Shown here in pieces: positions 8,840 to 18,093 of a stretch of 64,000 nt of DNA (the first letter of the stretch is position 1; each line of letters opens with the position of its first letter). Source of the DNA: Streptomyces sp. MP131-18 (GTDB lineage: Bacteria > Actinomycetota > Actinomycetes > Streptomycetales > Streptomycetaceae). The notes under the pieces are model-generated. The model saw only the letters and a program-made list of their open reading frames with translations. It was not told where the DNA came from and ran no database searches. The position numbers were made by a program, and so were the translations under genes. The DNA lies in NCBI RefSeq assembly GCF_001984575.1, contig NZ_LZNS01000001.1:5803682-5867681 (forward strand), in the 5' to 3' direction.

Positions 8840-10123
8840 GTGCACGGTACATACCGGACGTTCGTCATCATCGGCGGTGGGCTGGCCGGGGCCAAGGCGG
8901 CCGAAACCCTGCGGGAGGAGGGCTTCGACGGGCGGGTCATCCTCATCGGCGACGAGCACGAGCAGCCCTACGAGCGCCCCCCGCTCTCGAAGGACTACCT
9001 GACCGGCCGAGCCGACCGCGGCAGCGTCTTCGTGCACGAGCCCTCCTGGTACGCCCGCAACCGCATCGAACTGCACCTCGGCCAGCCCGCCGTCGCCGTC
9101 GACCGCGCCCGCCGCGAGGTCCGGCTCGGCGACGGCACGCGCCTGCCCTACGATGCGCTGCTGCTGGCCACCGGCGCCGAGCCGCGGCGCCTCGGCATCC
9201 CGGGCACCGACCTGGCCGGGGTGCACCACCTGCGGCGCCTGGCCCACTCCGACCACCTGCGGGGCGTACTGACCAGCCGTGCCGGGGCGGGGGAGCCGCT
9301 GGTCGTCGCGGGGGCCGGGTGGATCGGGCTCGAAGTCGCCGCGGCCGCCCGCAGCCTGGGCACCGACGTGGTCGTGGTGGAGCCGGGGCCCGCGCCGCTG
9401 CACGCCGTGCTCGGGCCCGAGCTGGGCGCCGTCCTCGCCGCGCTGCACCGGGAACGGGGCGTGACGTTCCACTTCGGCACCCGGCCCGCCGCCGTGACCG
9501 GCCGCAACGGCATGGTGGCCGGGGTGCGCACCGAGGACGGCCGCGAACTGCCCGCCCGCGCCGTGCTCGCCGCGATCGGCGCGGGACCGCGCACGGCGCT
9601 GGCCGAGCACGCGGGCCTGGCCCTGGCGGAGAGCGGCGGCATCGCCGTCGACGCCTCGCTGCGCAGCAGCGACCCGCGGATCTTCGCGGCGGGCGACGTC
9701 GCGGCGGTCGGAGTCGGCGGCGGCGGGCCGCGGCTGCGGGTGGAGCACTGGGCGAACGCTCTCAACTCCGGCCCGGCGGCGGCCCGTTCCATGCTCGGGC
9801 AGGACATCGCCTACGACCGCGTGCCCTACTTCTTCTCCGACCAGTACGACGCCGGGCTCGAATACTCCGGCTGGGCCCCGCCCGGCTCCTACGACCGCGT
9901 CGTCTTCCGCGGCGACGTGGCGGCGCGCACGTTCCTCGCGTTCTGGCTGCGGGAGGGCCGGGTGCTGGCCGGGCTCAGCATGAACGTCGGCGGTGTCACG
10001 GACGCCATCCAGGGCCTGATACGGGACGGCCGGCCGGTCGACCCGGACGCCCTGGCCGACGCGGACGCCCCGCTGGCCTCCCTGACCGCCGCCCCGCATC
10101 CGCGCCCGTGCCCGCGAACGTAG
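8840..10123 (+). CDS. FAD-dependent ferredoxin/rubredoxin reductase-like oxidoreductase
   Basis: 427 residues from GTG 8840, chosen because GGGAGG lies 7 bp upstream and the FAD motif follows at once (TFVIIGGGLAGAKAAETL). Later motifs are the second dinucleotide-binding site (VAGAGWIGLEVAAAARSLGTD), the ATG motif (LLLATGAEPRRLGIPG) and the FAD-binding FAAGDVAAV. A C-terminal reductase domain (FFSDQYDAGLEYSGW) follows. It transfers electrons from NAD(P)H to a ferredoxin- or rubredoxin-type acceptor; its partner is not in the window. A role with nasA or a cytochrome P450 is possible but unproven. Confidence 0.88.
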   Translation: MHGTYRTFVIIGGGLAGAKAAETLREEGFDGRVILIGDEHEQPYERPPLSKDYLTGRADRGSVFVHEPSWYARNRIELHLGQPAVAVDRARREVRLGDGTRLPYDALLLATGAEPRRLGIPGTDLAGVHHLRRLAHSDHLRGVLTSRAGAGEPLVVAGAGWIGLEVAAAARSLGTDVVVVEPGPAPLHAVLGPELGAVLAALHRERGVTFHFGTRPAAVTGRNGMVAGVRTEDGRELPARAVLAAIGAGPRTALAEHAGLALAESGGIAVDASLRSSDPRIFAAGDVAAVGVGGGGPRLRVEHWANALNSGPAAARSMLGQDIAYDRVPYFFSDQYDAGLEYSGWAPPGSYDRVVFRGDVAARTFLAFWLREGRVLAGLSMNVGGVTDAIQGLIRDGRPVDPDALADADAPLASLTAAPHPRPCPRT

Positions 10124-10133
10124 GGTGGCGGCC

Positions 10134-10583
10134 ATGCCGATCCGCACCGCCGTCGTTCCGCTCGCCGACATATTCGCCCTGCGCCACCGCGTGCTGCGCC
10201 CTGGGCTGGCGCGGGCGACCGCCGAGTTCGCCGAGGACGGCCGCTCCGGCACGTTCCACCTGGCCGCCTACGAGGGCGACGCTCCCGAGGTGCTCGGCTG
10301 CATCACGCTCTTCCCCGACCCGCTGCCCGGCACCTCCGCCACGGCCCACCGCTTCCGCGGCATGGCCTCCGCGCCCGAGGCCAGGGGCCGCGGGTACGGG
10401 GCGGCGGTGCTGGCCGCGGCCACCGCGGAGGCGGCGGCCCGCGGCGCGGAACTGCTGTGGTGCAACGGCCGCCTGGCGGCACGCGGCTTCTACGAACGGC
10501 AGGGCTTCGCGGCCATGGGCGAGGAGTTCGTCATCGAGGGCGTCGGCCCGCACCTCGTCTTCGTCCGCAAGATCGAGCCCTGA
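10134..10583 (+). CDS. GNAT-family N-acetyltransferase
   Basis: 149 residues. The acetyl-CoA-binding signature is clear: FRGMASAPEARGRGYGAAVLAAA, with the R-G-x-G-x-G/A loop. It is followed by LLWCNGRLAARGFYERQGF, the usual motif B. The substrate is unknown; its small size fits amino-acid or peptide N-acetylation. The start is ATG 10134; a GTG at 10125 would add three residues. It begins 10 bp after the reductase stop and may be cotranscribed with it. Confidence 0.88.
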   Translation: MPIRTAVVPLADIFALRHRVLRPGLARATAEFAEDGRSGTFHLAAYEGDAPEVLGCITLFPDPLPGTSATAHRFRGMASAPEARGRGYGAAVLAAATAEAAARGAELLWCNGRLAARGFYERQGFAAMGEEFVIEGVGPHLVFVRKIEP

Positions 10584-10621
10584 CGCGGCACGTCCACCTG
10601 GCTGTGGCGCACGTCACGCGG

Positions 10622-11074
10622 GTGTGGTGTCACAAGGAACGGGTCGCCCGCATCTCATGCTCGTCATGCTCGACCGGTTCGCTGGCGCCCACCAGCCTGG
10701 CGGAGAACGCGCGGCTGGTGGACCTGGTCGCCGATGGCGGAGCCTTCGTCAGCATGACCACCCCCGGCCCGGAGGACGCCGGGCGCGGAGTGCGGACGGT
10801 ACGCGCCTTCGTGCGCAGCGACGCGGCCCGGCTGGCCGAGCTGGTCGCCCGCGTCGACGCCGGAGAGCTGGTGATCGAGGTGGCCGAACGGCTGCCGTTG
10901 GCCGAGCTGGCCGCGGTCCACGCCCGCGCCGCCGACCGGTTCGCCCGCATCGCCGAACTGGCCGCCGACGCCGAGGGCGGGCAGCTGGCCGAGCGGCAGC
11001 TGGCCGACCCGGCCGCGGTCCACGACCCGGCCGCCACCGGACAGCTGGCAGGCAAGACCGTGCTGATCCCCTGA
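10622..11074 (+). pseudogene. 5'-truncated quinone oxidoreductase/alcohol dehydrogenase remnant
   Basis: The reading frame ending at 11074 encodes only the C-terminal third of a zinc-independent medium-chain dehydrogenase. It has the end of the cofactor domain (LVADGGAFVSMTTPG), the catalytic-domain tail (VRSDAARLAELVARVDAGEL, then EVAERLPLAELAAVH) and the typical terminal GKTVLIP. The N-terminal catalytic fold and the GxGxxG NADPH motif are missing. The only in-frame start near the boundary is GTG 10622. The preceding residues (ISCSSCSTGSLAPTS) do not look like the family, so a deletion junction probably lies near 10,660-10,700. Confidence 0.65.
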
Positions 11075-11084
11075 CCCGGGCCGA

Positions 11085-11107
11085 CGCCGGCCTGTCCCCG
11101 GCCGGCG
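11085..11107. terminator. bidirectional terminator hairpin
   Basis: CGCCGGCC (11085-11092) pairs perfectly with 11100-11107 across a 7-nt loop. It sits between two converging genes. Confidence 0.5.
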
Positions 11108-11119
11108 GTGCGCTCGGGG

Positions 11120-12349
11120 TCAGGCGTCCGCCAGGTCGGCCGGCAGCAGCGGCTCGGTCAGCAGGCGCCGCACCCGCGCCTCGCGTTCCGGCCCGGGCGC
11201 GGCCCGCGCGAGCCAGGTGTCCACCAGCCGCCAGCCGTAGTAGTAGCCCAGCACGTAGGCGTTCATCCCGGGCGACGTCACGGACTTCAGGGCCGCGGCC
11301 ACCTCCTCATCGGTCAGCAGGCCCCAGCGCGTCAGGCAGTCGCGGACCTCGCCCTGCGGTCTGCCCTCGGCGGCGAGGAACGCGGCGTTGGCCCACGTTC
11401 CCCACAGCGCGGTCCTGGCCCGGTGGATCGCCGCGAAGTCGCTGCTGTCGGGCCGTATGCCCTGCTCGGCCAGCACGGTACGGGTCAGCCACTCCTGCGC
11501 CTCGTCGCCGGGGAAGGCGATCTCCTGCGCGCACAGGCCCAGGCCCTCGCTGAGCACGAACGGCGGCGACAGCAGGAACCGGACCTCCTGGTCGGGGGCG
11601 TGCTCCTTCAGCAGCGACTCCGCGATATGCCCCGGGTGGCCCTCGTGGGCGACCACGTACAGCAGGTCCGCAAGGTTCCACGGCAGCCCGCCGTTCACGA
11701 AGATCGTCGACCGGCCGCCGCCCTCGTAGTGGCCCGCGCCGAGGAAGTGCGCCTCGGGCACGACGGTGCAGCCGACCTCCTCGTCCGCGGGCAGCGGAAC
11801 GATGCGCGCGGTGCGCGCCCTGGTCTCCGCCACCGCGCGGCGCACCAGGTCCGGCAGCAGCCCGATCCGTTCCGGCGGCAGCCGGTGCGTGTCCTGCCAG
11901 GCACGCAGCCGCTCCGCCGTCGTGCCGGGCCCGCGCGGCAGCGCGGCGTCCAGTTGCGCGTGCGCCTCATCGAACACCGACTCCGGCACCGGCCCGGCCT
12001 CGATGCCGAGGCATTCGCCGGCGAACGCGGCCAGCGGCGCCTCGGCCCCGGCCGCCCCGCGGGCGACGGCGCGCAGCGCCCTGACCTGCGCCCGCAGCCA
12101 TGCGGCGCGCGCGCCCTCGAACGGCACGTCGGCCAGCAGCCGTTCCGCGTCCTCGACCAGCCGCGCGGCCGGCGGCGGCTCCTCGCGCCCGGCCGCCACC
12201 GCCCAGCTGTCGGGGCCCCGGTAGATCAGCAGGGTGCTCCCGGACCCCTCGGTGAGCCGCCGGTTGACGCGCAGGGCCAGCATCGCGTAGTCACGCAACC
12301 AGGCGGCCCCGGGGGCGTCGGAGAGCTGTTCGATCCCGTGTTCGGTCAT
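11120..12349 (-). CDS. DUF885-like zinc metallopeptidase
   Basis: 409 residues. The motif YVVAHEGHPGHIAESLL fits the HExxPGH zinc-binding pattern of DUF885-type gluzincin peptidases, followed about 30 residues later by LSEGLGLCAQEIAF with a candidate third ligand Glu. No signal peptide is visible, so it is probably cytoplasmic. The protein is shorter than typical DUF885 members (about 550-600). It is divergent from a TetR regulator, with a perfect 8-2-8 palindrome between them, so it is probably that regulator's target. Its substrate is unknown. Confidence 0.7.
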   Translation of the reverse strand: MTEHGIEQLSDAPGAAWLRDYAMLALRVNRRLTEGSGSTLLIYRGPDSWAVAAGREEPPPAARLVEDAERLLADVPFEGARAAWLRAQVRALRAVARGAAGAEAPLAAFAGECLGIEAGPVPESVFDEAHAQLDAALPRGPGTTAERLRAWQDTHRLPPERIGLLPDLVRRAVAETRARTARIVPLPADEEVGCTVVPEAHFLGAGHYEGGGRSTIFVNGGLPWNLADLLYVVAHEGHPGHIAESLLKEHAPDQEVRFLLSPPFVLSEGLGLCAQEIAFPGDEAQEWLTRTVLAEQGIRPDSSDFAAIHRARTALWGTWANAAFLAAEGRPQGEVRDCLTRWGLLTDEEVAAALKSVTSPGMNAYVLGYYYGWRLVDTWLARAAPGPEREARVRRLLTEPLLPADLADA

Positions 12350-12363
12350 GCCGTTAAGCTAGT

Positions 12364-12381
12364 TGTACGGATTTCCGTACA
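12364..12381. promoter_or_regulatory. TetR-type operator
   Basis: TGTACGGATTTCCGTACA is a perfect inverted repeat with 8-bp arms and a 2-bp centre. It lies 14 bp from the metallopeptidase start and 20 bp from the TetR start, where one site could repress both promoters. Confidence 0.75.
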
Positions 12382-12401
12382 GTGCACGAAAGGCGGGCCC
12401 G

Positions 12402-13211
12402 GTGCCGGAGCAGCGTCCCCACGGCAGCGTCTGGTTCCGCGCCGACGAGCGGCCCGCCCGGCCGCGGCTGTCCCGGGAGCGCATCGTCACCGCCGCCATC
12501 GAGCTGCTCGACGCGGAGGGCGTGGAGGGCTTCTCCATGCGCCGCCTGGCCGCCAGGCTCCACGCGGGCACCATGTCGCTGTACTCCTATGTCGCCACCA
12601 AGGAAGACGTGCTCGACCTGGCGCTCGACGCCGTGATGGACGAGATCGAGCTCGACGGCGAGGACGCGCCGCCGAAGCACTGGCGCGCCGACCTGACCGG
12701 CCAGCTGGTGCAGAGCCGCCGCGTCATGCAGCGCCACACCTGGATCACCGCCCTGATCGGCACCCGCCCGCTGCTGGGCCCCACCTCGCTGGCGCGTTCG
12801 GAACGTTTCTACGCCGCCCTGGAGCGCGCCGGGCTCTCGGGACCCGAGCTGGTCGCCGCGGTCAGCACCCTCTTCTCCTACGTCCACGGCTACGTCGCCG
12901 CGGAGAACGTGTGGCGTTCCCGGGTCGGCACCCGCGAGGACGAGCTGGACCTGCGGCGCCGGGCGCAGCGCCACGTCGTCGCGCACGCCGACCGCTACCC
13001 GGCGCTGGCCAGGAACGCGGGGCTGGACCGCGTGGGCCCCGGCCCGGACGGTGGTGCGGATCTCGGCGGTGCGGGTCTCGGTGACGCAGATCCCGGTGAC
13101 GCAGATTTCGGCGACGCGGCCTTCGGCGACGGCTTCGCCCGTGGCCTCGACCTGATCCTCGACGGGATCGAGGCGGCGCTCGGCCGCGGGACTGTCCGAG
13201 GGGCGCCGTAG
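12402..13211 (+). CDS. TetR/AcrR-family regulator
   Basis: 269 residues from GTG 12402, with an AAAGG-like ribosome binding site upstream. The HTH spans about residues 25-70 (RERIVTAAIELLDAEGVEGF, then MRRLAARLHAGTMSLYSYVATKEDVLDLALD). The C-terminal domain resembles the TetR_C family seen in drug and metabolite regulators. An upstream in-frame GTG at 12363 would place the operator inside the gene, so the later start is preferred. Residues about 222-245 are a Gly/Asp repeat (ADLGGAGLGDADPGDADFGD) of low complexity. The stop codon overlaps the -10 box of dnaG. Confidence 0.9.
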   Translation: MPEQRPHGSVWFRADERPARPRLSRERIVTAAIELLDAEGVEGFSMRRLAARLHAGTMSLYSYVATKEDVLDLALDAVMDEIELDGEDAPPKHWRADLTGQLVQSRRVMQRHTWITALIGTRPLLGPTSLARSERFYAALERAGLSGPELVAAVSTLFSYVHGYVAAENVWRSRVGTREDELDLRRRAQRHVVAHADRYPALARNAGLDRVGPGPDGGADLGGAGLGDADPGDADFGDAAFGDGFARGLDLILDGIEAALGRGTVRGAP

Positions 13212-13214
13212 ACT
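13209..13214 (+). promoter_or_regulatory. probable -10 box of leaderless dnaG
   Basis: TAGACT matches TANNNT and ends 6 bp before the dnaG GTG at 13221. Its first three bases are the TAG stop of the TetR gene. Confidence 0.5.
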
Positions 13215-13220
13215 TCTGCC

Positions 13221-15173
13221 GTGGCGGGCAGGATCAACGACGAGGACGTGAAGGCGGTACGGGACGCGGTCCCGATCGACGCCGTCGTCTCGGAGTACCT
13301 CCAGCTGCGCGCCGCGGGCGGCGGCAATCTCAAGGGCCTGTGCCCGTTCCACGACGAGAAGTCCCCCTCGTTCCACGTCAGTCCGAGTAAGGGCCTCTAC
13401 CACTGCTTCGGCTGCCAGGAGGGCGGGGACACCCTCGCCTTCGTGATGAAGATGGAGCACCTGTCCTTCTCCGAGGCCGTCGAGCGGCTGGCGGCGCAGG
13501 CCGGGATCACGCTGCGGTACGAGCAGGGCGGGTACAGCCCGGGGCGGCAGCAGGGGGAGCGCACGCGCCTGATCGAGGCGCACCGGGCCGCCGCCCAGTT
13601 CTACCGGGAGCGGCTGGCCTCGTCCGAGGGCAGGATCGGCCTCGACTTCCTGCGCGAGCGCGGCTTCGACGAGGCCGCGGCGGAGCACTTCGGCGTCGGG
13701 TACGCGCCGGCCGGTTGGGACCACCTGGTGCGGTTCCTGCGCGGGCGCGGCTTCACCGACCGGGAGCTGCTGACGTCCGGCATCGCGCAGGACGGGCGGC
13801 GCGGCCCGATCGACCGGTTCCGCGGGCGCCTGATCTGGCCCATCCGCGACATCACCGGCGAGGTCGTCGGCTTCGGCGCCAGAAAGCTCCGCGACGACGA
13901 CAACGGGCCGAAGTACCTCAACACCCCGGAGACGCCGATCTACCACAAGTCGCAGGTGCTGTACGGGATCGACCTGGCCAAGCGGGACATCGCAAAGACC
14001 AACCGGGCGGTCGTCGTCGAGGGCTACACGGACGTCATGGCCTGCCACCTGGCCGGGGTCACCACCGCCATCGCGACCTGCGGCACCGCGTTCGGCGGTG
14101 ATCACGTGAAGATCCTGCGGCGGCTGCTGATGGACAGCTCCAGTTCGCACAGCGCGGGCGAGGTCGTCTTCACCTTCGACGGCGACTCCGCGGGGCAGAA
14201 GGCGGCGCTGCGCGCCTTCGAGGACGACCAGAAGTTCGCCGCCCAGACGTGGATCGCGGTCTCGCCCGGCGGTATGGACCCTTGCGAGCTGCGGATCGCC
14301 GAGGGCGACGAGGCGGTGCGCGAGCTGGTCGAAACCCGGTCGCCCCTTTTCCAGTTCGCGATCGAGTCGGTCGTCGGGCAGCACAATGTGGACACCGCGG
14401 AGGGCCGTTCCGCCGCCCTCGACTACACGGCGCAGATCGTGGCCCAGATCAAGGACGCGGCCATCCGGCACGAGTACGCCGTCCGGCTCGCCGGGCTGCT
14501 CGGCATCATGGACGAGCGGTTCGTGGTGCGCCGCATCAGCCAGCTCGCCCAGTGGGGCCGGGAGCGCCAGCGCGCCGCCGCTGCCGCGGGCGGCGGCGCG
14601 CGCCACGGCGCCCCGCCGCCCGCCAGGGCGCCGGGCCGGCCGGAAGCCCCCGCGCCCCGCGAGGTGCGCCGCGGCCCCCCGTTGAACCTGCGCAGTCCCG
14701 CCCTGATGGAGGAGCGCGAGCTGCTGAAGCTGGCCCTACAGTACCCGGAGCTGGTCTCGCCCGCCTTCGACGCCTACGGCGAGGACGAGTTCACCGCGCC
14801 GCCCTACACGGTGGTGCGCCGCGCCATCGCGGACGCGGGCGGTGTCGCCGCGGCGGACGGCGAGTTCCTCGACCGGGTGCGCGACGCGGCGCCCGACGAC
14901 TCGGTGCGCACGCTGATCACCGAGCTGACCGTCGAGCCGCTGACCATGCCGCGCCGCCGGCAGCAGGAGACGGACGTGTACGCGGGGCGGCGCCTGGTGC
15001 AGGTGCGGCTCGCCGCGGTGAACCGGCGCATCGCCCAGCTCGAATCGACCGCGCGGCGCGCCGAGGCGCAGAACGGGAACGCGCACGCCGCCGAAGTGCG
15101 CCAGGAGCTGTGGGCGTTGCAGCAGTACCGCACGGCCCTGGAGGAGCGCGGCGTCGCCGCCCTCTACGCCTGA
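13221..15173 (+). CDS. dnaG: DNA primase DnaG
   Basis: 650 residues. The CHC2 zinc finger (C41, H44, C62, C65 in LCPFHDEKSPSF ... YHCFGC) is followed by the RNA polymerase domain with TPIYHKSQVLYGIDLAK. The Toprim motifs VVVEGYTDVMACHLAGV and FTFDGDSAGQKAA follow, and a C-terminal helicase-binding region completes the protein. It synthesises RNA primers at the replication fork with DnaB. The region around residue 455-490 (PPPARAPGRPEAPAP) is a proline-rich linker. The gene is followed 228 bp later by a primary-type sigma factor, recalling the dnaG-sigma factor linkage of other bacteria. Confidence 0.97.
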   Translation: MAGRINDEDVKAVRDAVPIDAVVSEYLQLRAAGGGNLKGLCPFHDEKSPSFHVSPSKGLYHCFGCQEGGDTLAFVMKMEHLSFSEAVERLAAQAGITLRYEQGGYSPGRQQGERTRLIEAHRAAAQFYRERLASSEGRIGLDFLRERGFDEAAAEHFGVGYAPAGWDHLVRFLRGRGFTDRELLTSGIAQDGRRGPIDRFRGRLIWPIRDITGEVVGFGARKLRDDDNGPKYLNTPETPIYHKSQVLYGIDLAKRDIAKTNRAVVVEGYTDVMACHLAGVTTAIATCGTAFGGDHVKILRRLLMDSSSSHSAGEVVFTFDGDSAGQKAALRAFEDDQKFAAQTWIAVSPGGMDPCELRIAEGDEAVRELVETRSPLFQFAIESVVGQHNVDTAEGRSAALDYTAQIVAQIKDAAIRHEYAVRLAGLLGIMDERFVVRRISQLAQWGRERQRAAAAAGGGARHGAPPPARAPGRPEAPAPREVRRGPPLNLRSPALMEERELLKLALQYPELVSPAFDAYGEDEFTAPPYTVVRRAIADAGGVAAADGEFLDRVRDAAPDDSVRTLITELTVEPLTMPRRRQQETDVYAGRRLVQVRLAAVNRRIAQLESTARRAEAQNGNAHAAEVRQELWALQQYRTALEERGVAALYA

Positions 15174-15401
15174 CATCCGTAAGAGCATCCCGCGCCCGCC
15201 CCGGCGGGCGGTGGCCGCGGCCTGCCCGTGTAACTCCCTGCTGGTTGGGCACAGCCTCTGTGTAGCCGCGCCCGCAAAAAGTCACCGCACGCATCTCGTG
15301 GCCGGAGTACGCCGTACCCCACACTGGGGGCGGTGCCGCTCCCCGTCCTCCCGCCCCTTCCCCCCGCTTGCCGCGAACTCGCGAGACCTGGAGGCCGTTC
15401 C

Positions 15402-16391
<990 letters not shown>

Positions 16392-16501
16392 ACGGCGCGC
16401 GCAAGCCCCCGCGCGTACCGCGTTGGTTCGTCGTCGTCTTCGCTGCCGCTGCCGCTGCCGTCGTCGTCGGCCGGACCGAGCCGTGTGCCACGGCGGATGT
16501 C

Positions 16502-17923
16502 TCAGCCGAACGCGCCCGGGTGCGTCTGGTCCCGCACCGCGGCGAACTGCTGCCGTACCGCCGTGCCGACCGCCAGGTCCTCGCCCGGGTCCAGCGTTTC
16601 CCCGGACGCGGACGGCCAGTCGGGCGGGTCCTGCGCGGTGAGGGTGCCGTCCGCGAAGCCCAGCGCCCAGGCGGCCTGCCGGGCCGCGCCCAGCGCGGTG
16701 TAGTCGGCGGGCGCCGGTATGACCACCTGGGCGCCGAACAGCGCCGGGGCCAGCGCCACGACCGCGGGCAGGGCCGCGGCGGCGCCGAGCAGGAAGACGC
16801 GGTCGATGCGCACGCCCCGCCCCCGCAGCACCTCGGCGGCGTCGGCGAGCCCGCACAGCATGCCCTCGAACGCGGCGCGCGCCAGGTGCTCCGGCTGCAT
16901 GCTCTCCCGTCTGATCCCGGACAGGGTGCCCGCGGTGTGCGGCAGTTCCGGGGTGCGTTCGCCCGCGAGGTAGGGGAGGAAGACCAGACCGTGTGCGCCC
17001 GGGGTGGATCGCAGCGCCAGCTCCGACAGACCGGCCAGATCGGTGCCGAGCAGCTCGGCGGTGCCGCGGAGCACCCGCGTCGCGTTCAGGGTGCGGACGA
17101 CCGGCAGGTGGTGGCCGGTCGCGTCGGCGTAGCAGGTGATGGTGCCGGTCGGGTCGGTCAGCGCCTCGTGGTGCACCGCGCACACCGACCCGGACGCGCC
17201 GAGCGAGATCACCGCGTCGCCGTGGCCGACCCCGAGGCCGAACGCGGCGGCCATGGTCTCGCCGGTACCGGCCGAGATGAGCAGCCCTTCGGGGGTGCGG
17301 CCGGCGGCCTCGGCGGGACCGAGCACGTCGGGCAGGGCCACCGGGTGGCCGATGGCCAGCTCGGCCAGCTCGTGGCGCCACGCCCCGGAGATCGCGGACC
17401 AGTAGCCGGTGCTCGACGCGCCGCCGCGGTCGGTCGTCCAGCGCTGCGGGCGGCCGAGTAGCTGCCAGACCAGCCAGTCCTGTGCCTGGAGCACCGCGGT
17501 GGCGCGCTGCGCGGCCTCCGGCTCCTCCCGGGCCAGGCGGCGCAGTTGGACCACGGGCTGGCCCGGCTGCGGAACGGAGCCGACGGCTTCGGCCCAGGCC
17601 GTGCGCCCGCCGAGCGCGTCGACGAGGCCGAGGGCCGCGGCCTGCGCGCGTTCGTCGCCGCCGGTCAGCGCGGGCCGGACCGGGGAGCCCTCGGCGTTGA
17701 GCGCGACGACCCCGTTCGGCTGGGCGGCGACGCCGATGGCCGCCACGTCCTCCAGGATGCCGCCGTCCGCGGCCTCGCCGAGCGACAGCAGCCAGGCGCC
17801 GGGAGCGGTCTCGCTCTCCGGGTGATCGGCATGCCCGTGCCGGACGACGTCTCCGGTGTCGGAGTCGCAGACGACGATGCGGGTGTATGCGGACGAGCTG
17901 TCAAGACCGGCGACCAATCCCAT
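16502..17923 (-). CDS. FGGY-family carbohydrate kinase (xylulokinase-like)
   Basis: 473 residues from ATG 17923 (MGLVAGLDSSS), where the FGGY N-terminal phosphate loop begins; an ATG at 17974 would add 17 residues without family match. Visible features are DSSSAYTRIVVCD, the catalytic-Asp segment TTDRGGASSTGYW, the second-domain ISAGTGETMAAAFGLG and the C-terminal LLGAAAALPAVVALAP adenosine site. It phosphorylates a sugar or polyol, probably a pentulose such as xylulose. There is no sugar transporter or isomerase beside it to fix the substrate. The adenosine loop is Ala-rich where many homologues have Gly-Gly, which may lower confidence in activity. Confidence 0.8.
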   Translation of the reverse strand: MGLVAGLDSSSAYTRIVVCDSDTGDVVRHGHADHPESETAPGAWLLSLGEAADGGILEDVAAIGVAAQPNGVVALNAEGSPVRPALTGGDERAQAAALGLVDALGGRTAWAEAVGSVPQPGQPVVQLRRLAREEPEAAQRATAVLQAQDWLVWQLLGRPQRWTTDRGGASSTGYWSAISGAWRHELAELAIGHPVALPDVLGPAEAAGRTPEGLLISAGTGETMAAAFGLGVGHGDAVISLGASGSVCAVHHEALTDPTGTITCYADATGHHLPVVRTLNATRVLRGTAELLGTDLAGLSELALRSTPGAHGLVFLPYLAGERTPELPHTAGTLSGIRRESMQPEHLARAAFEGMLCGLADAAEVLRGRGVRIDRVFLLGAAAALPAVVALAPALFGAQVVIPAPADYTALGAARQAAWALGFADGTLTAQDPPDWPSASGETLDPGEDLAVGTAVRQQFAAVRDQTHPGAFG

Positions 17924-18020
17924 GAGACCAGATGATGCCTCATCCATTCGGACCAGCGGAGCGCGAACCGGCATTGTGACCGTTTACGGGTCACGCGCGA
18001 TCGGTTCTGTCACGTTCAGT

Positions 18021-18075
18021 CGCGGTCGCGGTCGCGGTCGCGGTCGCGGTTGCGGTCGCGGTTGCGGTCGCGACC
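18021..18075. repeat. intergenic hexanucleotide repeat (GCGGTC)n
   Basis: About nine copies of CGCGGT/TGCGGT units in tandem lie between the kinase start and the antiporter stop. They do not encode protein. Confidence 0.85.
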
Positions 18076-18093
18076 GGGCGCGCCGGGTCGCGG

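Noticed and set aside
18021-18075. CRISPR-like array at the GCGGTC repeat
   Set aside because: The unit is only 6 bp with no spacers, so it is a simple tandem repeat.
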